From assembly GCF_026385475.1 (NCBI RefSeq), contig NZ_JANIDW010000001.1:310001-374000 (forward strand): a stretch of DNA of 64,000 bases, given 5' to 3'. How positions within the stretch are numbered: the first letter of the stretch is position 1; every line of letters starts with the position of its first letter. Position numbers and translations under genes: made by a program. The notes under the pieces are model-generated. The model saw only the letters and a list, made by a program, of their open reading frames with translations, searched no databases and was not told the origin of the DNA. This document shows, piece by piece, positions 26,260-33,825 of the stretch. The DNA is from Bombella saccharophila. GTDB taxonomy: Bacteria > Pseudomonadota > Alphaproteobacteria > Acetobacterales > Acetobacteraceae.

Positions 26260-27225
26260 ATGCAGGCATCATCCACACCATCCTCATCGCTACTAACGCG
26301 GTTTATGGCTATGTTGCGTGTAGAGGGGCAAAATGGTGATGCCGCCTTGCAAGATTGGATCGCCTTGCTCAAACCGCGGGTGATTTCGCTGGTTGTATTT
26401 ACGGGGCTTGCAGGCATGGCCGTGGCCCCTAAATGGCCGTCTATCCCCGTTGGTCTTGTTATCATTGCTTGTATTTGCATCGGGGCTGGGGCGGCTGGGG
26501 CCATCAATATGTGGTATGACCGCGATATTGATGCGATTATGAAGCGTACGCAGGTTCGCCCCGTGCCAGGCGGGCGTGTAGAGCCGACGAGCGCGCTGGT
26601 TTATGCCGTGATTCTCTCCGTGGCGTCGGTTGTGGTGCTGTGGTTGGCGACAAACCTGCTCGCAGCGGGGATTTTGGCGTTCTCCATCTTCTTTTACGGC
26701 GTGATTTATACGATGTGGCTTAAGCGTAGCACGCCGCAGAATATTGTGATTGGTGGGGCGGCGGGGGCTTTCCCCCCCATGATAGGCTGGGCTGCGAGCA
26801 TGGGCTCGCTAGATGTGTTGCCTGTAGTGATGTTCGCGATTGTCTTTTTATGGACGCCGCCGCATTTTTGGTCTCTCTCCCTTTATGCGTGTAAGGATTA
26901 TGAGAGTGCGGGCATCCCTATGTTGCCAGTCGTAAAAGGTGCACGCCATACGCGCTGGCAGATTGTCATTTATACCGTGATTTTAAGCCTTGTCTCGCTC
27001 GTGCCGAGTGTGGTGGGTCAATGTGGCTGGTTCTACACAGTTTGCACTAGCCTGTTAGACCTCGGCTTTATCTATTACGGGCTGCGCGTTCTCTGTGATA
27101 AGCAAGATGATAAGGGTAACAGCCTGACAAAGGATAGACCAGCTCGCTATGCTTTTCGCTACTCGCTGGCATATCTCTTTTTTCTCTTTTGTGGTCTATT
27201 GATTGATAGGGTTCTTCTGGCATGA
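26260..27225 (+). CDS. ctaB: Protoheme IX farnesyltransferase (heme O synthase)
   Basis: The 321-residue UbiA-superfamily membrane protein has both Asp-rich motifs: NMWYDRDIDAIMKRTQVRP in loop 2-3, and the YTMWLKRSTPQNIVIGGAAGAFPP region typical of CtaB/COX10, with about nine membrane helices. It farnesylates heme b to heme o, needed for the bo3-type quinol oxidase that acetic acid bacteria use. ATG 26260 is chosen (AAAGGG 9 bases upstream); the in-frame start at 26215 overlaps the previous gene. It follows the CtaD-like gene by 7 bases and overlaps the CoxF-like microgene (ATGA). In related bacteria the locus carries a full cta/cox operon. Confidence 0.95.
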   Translation: MQASSTPSSSLLTRFMAMLRVEGQNGDAALQDWIALLKPRVISLVVFTGLAGMAVAPKWPSIPVGLVIIACICIGAGAAGAINMWYDRDIDAIMKRTQVRPVPGGRVEPTSALVYAVILSVASVVVLWLATNLLAAGILAFSIFFYGVIYTMWLKRSTPQNIVIGGAAGAFPPMIGWAASMGSLDVLPVVMFAIVFLWTPPHFWSLSLYACKDYESAGIPMLPVVKGARHTRWQIVIYTVILSLVSLVPSVVGQCGWFYTVCTSLLDLGFIYYGLRVLCDKQDDKGNSLTKDRPARYAFRYSLAYLFFLFCGLLIDRVLLA

Positions 27226-27332
27226 GCGATCTTAATACGACCCCCCGCCGGCAAGGCCGCCTTTTTGGCATTGTTGTTGGCTTGTCCTTTTTTGCTCTTT
27301 CCCTTTTTGTGGCAGCTCTTTACCGGCTGTAA
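27222..27332 (+). CDS. CoxF-like small membrane protein (36 residues)
   Basis: A 37-codon frame starts inside the ctaB stop (ATGA at 27222-27225) and ends with TAA at 27330-27332, before a terminator. The product, beginning MSDLNTTPRRQGRL, has a short basic N-terminus, one membrane helix (about residues 14-33) and ends LYRL. Its size, layout and place right after ctaB resemble the small protein encoded between ctaB and ctaG in alphaproteobacterial cytochrome oxidase operons (CoxF-like). ctaG, ctaC and ctaE are not present here. It is below common gene-finder length limits, so it is easily missed. Confidence 0.6.
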   Translation: MSDLNTTPRRQGRLFGIVVGLSFFALSLFVAALYRL

Positions 27333-27355
27333 GGTGCCCTTATGAGGGCTTATAA

Positions 27356-27397
27356 AAAACCCCGCATCTCACCAGCGCAGGCAGGATGCGGGGTTTT
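27356..27397. terminator. Bidirectional terminator between ctaB locus and Tim44-like gene
   Basis: A perfect 13-bp stem (AAAACCCCGCATC at 27356-27368 with GATGCGGGGTTTT at 27385-27397) closes a 16-base loop. A T-rich tail follows on the plus strand and an A-run precedes it, so it can stop transcription from both convergent gene groups. Confidence 0.85.
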
Positions 27398-27425
27398 CTT
27401 TACCTATTGCTCAGCAGGTGTAAGA

Positions 27426-28391
27426 TTACCCTGCCTGTTGGATGGCAGAGAGAATCCAATTACCGCGTCCATCGGCCCGGAGGAAGGTCCAAAGCTCTGT
27501 AATAGTTTGTGGCTCGGTTTTGCTGCCATCAAGCACTGTGCCCATACTATCGGTCGTGACATCGACAGCAGAATATTGCAGAGCAACGCTAGCGTAAGTG
27601 ATATTGCCTTCCCGCCATGCCTCGGCGAGGTCCCCACGGATGAAACGTACCTGAGAGACGATATTGCGCGCCCCACGGCTTGTAAGCTCGGAGAGTTGGT
27701 TATTGAAGTAACTCACCATCTCCGGCGTGGCCATACGTTGCAGGGAGGCCATGTCCTGCGCGCTCCATGCCGCTTGGACATTGAGCAAGAGTTGTTGGAA
27801 GCTCTGATAATCCTCTGGTGTTAAGGTAACATCTTGTGCTGGTGCAGCCTGAGGTTGGTTGGGGAAGGGAGATGCTCCACCATTAGCGGGCGTAAACCCC
27901 GTTGTAGGGCCATTATTCGTGCTTGAGGATCGCCGCCATAATTTGATGACGAAGTTTATCAGCAACGCAACGAGCAGTGCTTGGAAGATAAAGCCAAAGA
28001 AGGAACCGCCACCACTAAAGCCCCCAAAGAAGCCATGCCCGCTAAGCATTCCAAAAAGGCCAGCCCCTAAGAAGCCACCGGCCAAGCTGGTCAGGAAGGG
28101 ATGACGTGCCGCAAAGGGAGGGCGCATCCCACCACCAAAAGCAGGACGGTTGAAGCCACTGCCCATGGAAGGCTCTGCCGTGCCGTAAGAGGGGGTGCGT
28201 GGGGTCATGCTACGGTCCATAGGCCGTGTCCAGCTAGGGGTAACGCTGGTGCGGGGCGGTGCGCTCCATGTACGGGAGCCACGGCTGCCAAGGGAGGAGC
28301 CCATCCCAGCGCGGGCCTCAGCGGCAGGGGCGAGGGCAAAGAGCGGCAGGCACAGCACCGCTGTGGCAAGAGGGATAAGACGAATACGCAT
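27426..28391 (-). CDS. Secreted/membrane Tim44-like domain protein
   Basis: The 321-residue protein starts with a signal peptide (MRIRLIPLATAVLCL, likely cut after AEARA). A Ser/Gly/Arg/Pro-rich low-complexity region (about 30-90) and a Gly/Phe-rich hydrophobic stretch with a membrane helix (about 105-155, ending FVIKLWRR) follow. The C-terminal Tim44-like domain (about 190-321) includes LQRMATPEMVSYF and ITELWTFLR. Tim44-like domains occur in the mitochondrial import motor subunit and in bacterial membrane proteins whose job is poorly known. ATG 28391 is preferred over the 7-residue longer frame. It follows pmbA by 7 bases. A second Tim44-like gene is at 50796. Confidence 0.85.
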   Translation of the reverse strand: MRIRLIPLATAVLCLPLFALAPAAEARAGMGSSLGSRGSRTWSAPPRTSVTPSWTRPMDRSMTPRTPSYGTAEPSMGSGFNRPAFGGGMRPPFAARHPFLTSLAGGFLGAGLFGMLSGHGFFGGFSGGGSFFGFIFQALLVALLINFVIKLWRRSSSTNNGPTTGFTPANGGASPFPNQPQAAPAQDVTLTPEDYQSFQQLLLNVQAAWSAQDMASLQRMATPEMVSYFNNQLSELTSRGARNIVSQVRFIRGDLAEAWREGNITYASVALQYSAVDVTTDSMGTVLDGSKTEPQTITELWTFLRADGRGNWILSAIQQAG

Positions 28392-28398
28392 AATCGGG

Positions 28399-29745
28399 TT
28401 AGTCTCCAGCAAGACTCATATGGTCGATACGAATGGTCGGGGCGTGATAACCAGCCATGAGGTCGAGGTCATTGGCCGGGATAAGGCGGGCAAACATCTC
28501 AAGCAGATTGCCAGCAATGGTAATGCCAGAGACAGGCTCGGCAATCTCACCATTGCGAATCATAAAGCCAGAGCCACCACGGCTATAATCCCCAGTGAGC
28601 ATATTGATGGCATTGCCCATAAGTTCTGTCAGTAACACGCCTTCTTTAATATCAGATTGCAACGCAGAGGGGGAATGGTCTCCAGGATGGAGATAGAATG
28701 TGGAAAGACCCGGCCGTACACTCCCTCCGCTGCGGATAGCCCGCCCATTGCTTGTAGGGAAGCCTAGCTTACGCGCGCAGCGGCTATCTAGCAACCAGTG
28801 GTTGAGTTGGCCATTCTCAACAAGATTTAATGGAAGAGTCGCGCTCCCTTCACCATCAAAGGGGCGAGACCCCGCAAGGCGAGGGAGGGTTGGGTCATCA
28901 GTTAAGGTGATGCCCTTACGGAAAAGGGCCGCTCCGCGCTTATCTTTAAGAAAGGAGGCCTCTTGTACAATGGCCGCGCCATTAATAGCTGCGGCGAAAT
29001 GCGCTAAGAGAGAGGAGGAGACGCGTGGGGCGAATAATACGGGATAAAAGCCCGTTTTAGGCCGGATAGGGTTGAGACGAGCCAACGCATGACGGGCTGC
29101 TTCATCCCCTAAGTGAGTCGGATTGTGCAAATCGGCCTGATGCACCGCGTTATGGAAGGCATAATCACGCTGCATATGCGGACCTGTGCCTGCCACAACG
29201 CTGATGCTTCGGCTATGCCCACTGCGTTGATACTGCCCCGCAAAACCTGCGCTTGTGGCAAGGGCAATGTCATGCGTGCTGGCACTCGCTGCGGCCCCGC
29301 TACTATTTGTGATGCCCTTATGGGCGAGGGCCGTACCTTCCATTTCCTTCGCTGTGGCGAGGAGGGCGTCTATCTCTGGTGTGGGTGTGGAGTCAAAGAG
29401 GTCTAGCTTTGTGATGGCCTCTTGTGGGAGCGGGATGAGCGGATGCTCGGCTAATCCATCCTCTGGGGAGGGCGGAACGGCTTGAGCCATCGCACAAGCA
29501 CGTTCGGCTAGCTGGTCGAGTGCGTGTGTGGTGAGGTCATTGCCTGACACACTGGCAACACGCCCTTGATGAAAGACACGCAAGCTGAGGGAGAGCCCCT
29601 CTGCATGGCGGATGCCCTCCGCCTTGCCTTGCCGAATCATAGCAGAGCGGTTCTGGCTCCGCATAATGAGGGCATCAGCATGGTCCGCTCCGTGATGGCG
29701 CGCACGTGTGAGAGCATCGTGAAGGGGAGTGAGGAGGTCTGTCAT
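28399..29745 (-). CDS. pmbA: TldD/PmbA family metalloprotease PmbA
   Basis: The 448-residue protein matches the PmbA (TldE) subunit: an N-terminal domain with RQGKAEGIRHAEGLSLSLRV, a central region with PVLFAPRVSSSLLAHF, and a C-terminal domain with GRAIRSGGSVRPGLSTFYL and RGGSGFMIRNGEIAEPV. TldD/TldE complexes degrade unfolded peptides and mature some modified peptides; the zinc site is on TldD, which is not in the window. It overlaps the upstream M16 peptidase gene by 4 bases (ATGA), so the two proteases are probably made together. Confidence 0.93.
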   Translation of the reverse strand: MTDLLTPLHDALTRARHHGADHADALIMRSQNRSAMIRQGKAEGIRHAEGLSLSLRVFHQGRVASVSGNDLTTHALDQLAERACAMAQAVPPSPEDGLAEHPLIPLPQEAITKLDLFDSTPTPEIDALLATAKEMEGTALAHKGITNSSGAAASASTHDIALATSAGFAGQYQRSGHSRSISVVAGTGPHMQRDYAFHNAVHQADLHNPTHLGDEAARHALARLNPIRPKTGFYPVLFAPRVSSSLLAHFAAAINGAAIVQEASFLKDKRGAALFRKGITLTDDPTLPRLAGSRPFDGEGSATLPLNLVENGQLNHWLLDSRCARKLGFPTSNGRAIRSGGSVRPGLSTFYLHPGDHSPSALQSDIKEGVLLTELMGNAINMLTGDYSRGGSGFMIRNGEIAEPVSGITIAGNLLEMFARLIPANDLDLMAGYHAPTIRIDHMSLAGD

Positions 29746-31010
29746 GCCGCCTTCAAAGCGTTATGGAGGCTATCCAGCGTTGGAATGTTGCGTGCGGGCC
29801 CCATAGTGGTGAGGGTTGGTGCCCCTTCAAAGATGGTGCGTGCCATAGCGAGAACATCGCCCTCTGTCACAGCGTCAATCTTGCGGACAATCTCCTCTGT
29901 CGAGATGATGCGGTCATGAACCTGGATTTGCCGCGCAATTTGGGCGCAACGGCTGCCTGTACTTTCCAGCGACATGAGCAAAGAGGCTTTTAGCTGCGTG
30001 CGGGCGCGATTGAGCTCCTCATCATTGATGCCATGTTGCAGATTGCGTAGCTCAGCAAGGGCGGCGGGGATGAGCTCATCGGTTTTATCTGGCCCTGTCC
30101 CAGCATAAAGGCCGAACAAGCCGCTATCAGCAAAGGGGCTAGCGAAGGAATAGACGCTATAAACCAAACCGCGCCGCTCCCGGATTTCTTGGAACAAACG
30201 GGAGGACATGCCCCCACCGAGTAAGGTGGAGAGGACCATCGCGCTATAATAGCCTTGCTCCCGATAGCCAGGGGCGGGGAAGCCCATAAGGATATGCACT
30301 TGGTCTAGCTTGCGTTCTGTCTGCTTCATCCCCCCTTTATAATGGGCGGGAACGGCTTGCGGGGGCGTATGTGTGGGGAGGTCGGCAAAATGTTTGCGGA
30401 CTAATGCGACCACCTCATCATGATGGAGATTCCCTGCCGCAGCGATGACCATATTTTGCGTGCTATAATGGCGGTGCATATAAGCCATTAAAGTGTCACG
30501 GCTCATAGTAGCGATGCCGTTTTCCGTCCCGAGGATGGGGCGGCCCATTGGTTGGTCGGGATAAGCACAATCCTGAAAATGGTCAAAAACGATGTCATCA
30601 GGCGTATCATTGGCTTGGCCAATTTCTTGCAGAATAACGCCCCGCTCACGCTCTACCTCCTCTGGGAGGAAGGTGCTGTGGGTGAGAATATCGCCGATGA
30701 GATCCACCCCTAAAGGGAGGTCATTTTTAAGGAGCTTGACGTAATAAGCGGTATTTTCGCGCGCCGTATAGGCGTTGATATACCCGCCGACATTCTCAAT
30801 CTCCTCGGCAATGCGGATGGCAGAGCGGCGTTGTGTGCCCTTAAAGGCCATATGCTCAAGGAAGTGAGCCGCCCCGTTTGTCTCTGCCTCCTCATGACGG
30901 CTGCCAGCGGCAACATAGGCCCCAAAAGAGACCGTCTCGACCCGTTCCATCCGCTCTGTGACGATGTTGAGGCCATTATCAAGAGTTGTACGTTTGATTT
31001 GTTCGTTCAT
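29742..31010 (-). CDS. M16 family zinc peptidase (mitochondrial-processing-peptidase-like)
   Basis: The 422-residue protein carries the inverted zinc motif HFLEH (His49, Glu52, His53) with the distal Glu ligand near residue 129 (VILQEI). Its C-terminal half has the Arg/Tyr pattern of the second M16 domain (GGGMSSRLFQEIRERRGLVYSV). This group includes the beta subunit of mitochondrial processing peptidase and bacterial homologues of single-subunit type. It has no signal peptide, so it should act in the cytoplasm on peptides. It overlaps pmbA by 4 bases and follows thrC by 48 bases. Confidence 0.93.
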   Translation of the reverse strand: MNEQIKRTTLDNGLNIVTERMERVETVSFGAYVAAGSRHEEAETNGAAHFLEHMAFKGTQRRSAIRIAEEIENVGGYINAYTARENTAYYVKLLKNDLPLGVDLIGDILTHSTFLPEEVERERGVILQEIGQANDTPDDIVFDHFQDCAYPDQPMGRPILGTENGIATMSRDTLMAYMHRHYSTQNMVIAAAGNLHHDEVVALVRKHFADLPTHTPPQAVPAHYKGGMKQTERKLDQVHILMGFPAPGYREQGYYSAMVLSTLLGGGMSSRLFQEIRERRGLVYSVYSFASPFADSGLFGLYAGTGPDKTDELIPAALAELRNLQHGINDEELNRARTQLKASLLMSLESTGSRCAQIARQIQVHDRIISTEEIVRKIDAVTEGDVLAMARTIFEGAPTLTTMGPARNIPTLDSLHNALKAA

Positions 31011-31058
31011 GCAGTTTCGTGATGGTCCATGCGTGTAAAAGAATGGGATATGCGCGCT

Positions 31059-32456
31059 TTAATGGCCCCGATGAGCGCGCACAGCCGCTTTGACCTTGTC
31101 TATATCGTTTGGCAGGACGTCATAACGCTCCTTACGAGAGAACAAGTCGGCCAGATGAGGGGGAAGGGCTGGGTGAATCCCCGTTGCTTTTTTCACCGCA
31201 TCGGGGAACTTTGCTGGATGCGCCGTGGCAGCGGCAACCATCGGCACGCCTGCCTCGCGGAAGCGTTTACCCGCAGCAAGGCCGATGGCCGTGTGAGGGT
31301 CCGCTAGATAATGGCTGCTTTTATAAAGCGCGCGCATAGTCTCGGCAGTGTGCTCATCATCCAAGGCCATGCCAGAAAAGACCTCCCGAATTTGCTCCCA
31401 CGCATCATGGGGGACCGCCATGCACCCGGTTTGGCGGAACTCCGTCATAATAGCGCGGCAGCGGTTGGAATCCCGGCCTAGCATCTCAAACAATAAACGC
31501 TCGAAATTGGAGGAGACTTGAATATCCATCGAGGGTGAGAGGCTCGGCTCCACCTTGCGCTTGGTCATGTCGTTATTGAGGAGGAAGCGCGTGAGAATGT
31601 CATTACGGTTTGAGCCAACGCAGAGATGCTCAATGGGTAGGCCCATCTGGCTGGCGACCCATGCGGCGAGAATATTGCCAAAATTACCCGTCGGCACAGC
31701 AAAGGAGACAGGCCTATCCGGCCCACCAAGGGCGAGGGCTGCATGTACATAATAGGGGATTTGTGCGGCAATCCGTGCCCAGTTGATGGAATTAACAGCC
31801 GAGAGCGAACATTCCTGACGGAAGGTCTCATCAGCGAACATGGCTTTCACCATATCCTGACAATCATCAAAATCGCCCTCTATGGCGATGTTGAGGACGT
31901 TATCCTCCAACACGGTGGTCATTTGCCGCCGCTGGACCTCGGATGTCCGATTATGGGGGTGGAGGATGATGATGGAGATATGCTCTCGCCCGCGGAAGGC
32001 CTCAATCGCGGCAGATCCTGTATCGCCAGAGGTAGCCCCAACGATGGTTACATGGCGGTTGCGTTGCTTCAACACATATTCAAAAAGGCGGCCAAGCATC
32101 TGCATGGCCATATCTTTAAAAGCGAGGGTAGGGCCGTGGAATAATTCTAGCGAGAACAGCCCGTCATCCACCTCAACTAACGGGGTAACAGCGGCATGGT
32201 CGAAGGTGCCATAAACCTCCCGCGCCATTGTGCGGAGTGTATCGCGGTCTATGCTGCCTTCGGTAAAGAGGCCGATGACCTCTGCAGCAAGGTCAGCATA
32301 AGGGAGGGCACGCCAGCTTGTTAAGGTCTCACGCGGGATGTGGGGCCAATGGTCGGGCATATATAGCCCGCCATCATCGGCCAATCCGCTGAGAAGGATA
32401 TCGGAAAAATCAGGAGCAGCGGCATCTAATGTGCCGCGAGTAGATCGATAACGCAT
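31059..32456 (-). CDS. thrC: Threonine synthase
   Basis: The 465-residue PLP enzyme has the threonine synthase pattern: MRYRSTRG at the start, the PLP lysine K114 in GPTLAFKDMAMQ, the phosphate-binding ATSGDTGSAAIEAF loop and VPTGNFGNILAAW. It converts O-phosphohomoserine to threonine. ATG 32456 is preferred to the longer frame (32483) because AGAGG lies about 6 bases upstream and MRYRSTRG is the usual family start. It lies 26 bases after the royal-jelly-related gene; the operon may therefore begin at the iron-regulated PepSY gene, or thrC may have its own promoter within that gene. Confidence 0.95.
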   Translation of the reverse strand: MRYRSTRGTLDAAAPDFSDILLSGLADDGGLYMPDHWPHIPRETLTSWRALPYADLAAEVIGLFTEGSIDRDTLRTMAREVYGTFDHAAVTPLVEVDDGLFSLELFHGPTLAFKDMAMQMLGRLFEYVLKQRNRHVTIVGATSGDTGSAAIEAFRGREHISIIILHPHNRTSEVQRRQMTTVLEDNVLNIAIEGDFDDCQDMVKAMFADETFRQECSLSAVNSINWARIAAQIPYYVHAALALGGPDRPVSFAVPTGNFGNILAAWVASQMGLPIEHLCVGSNRNDILTRFLLNNDMTKRKVEPSLSPSMDIQVSSNFERLLFEMLGRDSNRCRAIMTEFRQTGCMAVPHDAWEQIREVFSGMALDDEHTAETMRALYKSSHYLADPHTAIGLAAGKRFREAGVPMVAAATAHPAKFPDAVKKATGIHPALPPHLADLFSRKERYDVLPNDIDKVKAAVRAHRGH

Positions 32457-32482
32457 GGAACCTCTATAACACTGAAATGCCA

Positions 32483-33520
32483 TTAGGGCAGAGCAATTTC
32501 CAGAAGATGATAATGGCTATCTGCTGCTGTTGGGCCAAGCAGGACCGCCAAATGGCGTTGTGGGCTGGTTTTATCCTTTAAAACAGTGAGGGCTTGGGCA
32601 TCATAAAGCCGGTCATCATGGAGGAGACGTAGCGGGATTCGGTCTGGCCCAAAGGCGAGGAGGTCGCCATGCTCAATATCAGCCATATAAAGCACATCGT
32701 GGCTATCTATCGTTAGGCCACCAAGGCTAGGGGTGCGCCGCCAATTTGCCATGCCCTCAATGCGTTCAGCTGGGCCGAGGCTCGGGTCGGTGAGTAGGTT
32801 TGTACCAATGCGATAAAGCGGCCCTGTTGGAGCCTGATAAAAAAGCCATTGGCGGTTGTGATCTAAAGCGAGGAAGCGGATATTCCCGCCTGTCTCTGCT
32901 TGGCCGCTAGCGGTGGTAACAGGCTGCCCCCGGCGCATAAGAGGGCCGTGCCCGCTCAAGGTAGGGGAGCCTTCTAACAGCCGTTGCATTTTGCCTGTTT
33001 TTAGGTCGATGATGATAAAGGCCGGGACGCCATCATCAGCAAGAATGGCGGTATCATGCGCAATACGCATCGCTGCGATATGGCTACCCGTTGTGAGAAC
33101 TTTTGTAATGCTAATATGATTAAGAATAACACCAGTATCAGGCGCGAGATTGAGGAGCTCTGGCTTAGGGGCCGGCGCGACAGCCCATAAGCCTTGTGCT
33201 GTAGCAGTGACGGCACTGAGGGGGGGAAGCTCATCCATTAAGGTGGTAAGGCGGCCATCAACGGGGTCTAAGCGGTAGAGTTTGCCATTTTTGCTCAATG
33301 TAAAGGGTGTGCCAGCGGGAAGGGCTGTTAGCACAGGGGCGAGCGGTTGGCTGAGGGGGAACTCCTTTATCACCTGCGCGGGTGTTGGGACATCCTGCCA
33401 AGGGCGGTCCGCATGTGCGGCAGTACTCACGCCCAAGAGGGCGGCGGGGAGGGCTAAAGCTGAGGCCAAAAGGCGAGAGAAACAGACTTTCATAACGGGT
33501 ATTTTGAGGCTTCCTGTCAT
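32483..33520 (-). CDS. Secreted major royal jelly protein/Yellow-related beta-propeller protein
   Basis: The 345-residue protein has a signal peptide (cut probably after TAAHA, near residue 37) and then the MRJP/Yellow-type repeat pattern seen in bacterial homologues. PAFIIIDLKTGKMQRLLEG, GGNIRFLALDHNRQWLFYQ with TGPLYRIGTNLL, and SHDVLYMADIEHGDLLAF are the diagnostic segments. Insect Yellow and royal jelly proteins are secreted propellers; some bind small ligands, and the bacterial forms have no established role. The ATG at 33520 overlaps the TGA of the DUF3325 gene (ATGA), which favours this start; ATG 33493 is an alternative. It is probably part of the PepSY-DUF3325 transcript. Confidence 0.8.
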   Translation of the reverse strand: MTGSLKIPVMKVCFSRLLASALALPAALLGVSTAAHADRPWQDVPTPAQVIKEFPLSQPLAPVLTALPAGTPFTLSKNGKLYRLDPVDGRLTTLMDELPPLSAVTATAQGLWAVAPAPKPELLNLAPDTGVILNHISITKVLTTGSHIAAMRIAHDTAILADDGVPAFIIIDLKTGKMQRLLEGSPTLSGHGPLMRRGQPVTTASGQAETGGNIRFLALDHNRQWLFYQAPTGPLYRIGTNLLTDPSLGPAERIEGMANWRRTPSLGGLTIDSHDVLYMADIEHGDLLAFGPDRIPLRLLHDDRLYDAQALTVLKDKTSPQRHLAVLLGPTAADSHYHLLEIALP

Positions 33521-33825
33521 TTTTGCAAGTAGTGATCGCTCAGAGCTTCTTTTTGCACATGCTTTTTGGGCCAGTAAGGTAGGGTAATACCGAGGACAAT
33601 ACCCATAAGTGGCGCGCTAAAGCCCCAGAGGAAGAGGCCATCTAGCCCCGCGAGGCGATAGCTTAAGGCTAAAGCGATGAAAGGGCCTGCGATATAGCAG
33701 GAACGTTGCCATGGGGTAGAGCGTGGAAGATGGCATGGGTTTTGCCGCCTATGGGGAGGCAGGCTGTTGAGATAACAGAGCCCAATGAATCCCCATAGGG
33801 GGAGGAGTATCAGGAGGGTTATCAT
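33517..33825 (-). CDS. DUF3325 family membrane protein
   Basis: The 102-residue protein has about three membrane helices (ITLLILLPLWGFIGLCYL, then a helix around IAGPFIALALSY, then FLWGFSAPLMGIVLGITLPYW). The order and the PPHRRQ loop fit DUF3325, a small family usually found next to a PepSY-type membrane protein and a TonB-dependent siderophore receptor. Its role in ferric-siderophore handling is inferred from context only. ATG 33825 overlaps the PepSY TGA (ATGA) and its own TGA overlaps the next ATG, so three genes are coupled. A longer frame to 33891 is not favoured. Confidence 0.8.
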   Translation of the reverse strand: MITLLILLPLWGFIGLCYLNSLPPHRRQNPCHLPRSTPWQRSCYIAGPFIALALSYRLAGLDGLFLWGFSAPLMGIVLGITLPYWPKKHVQKEALSDHYLQK

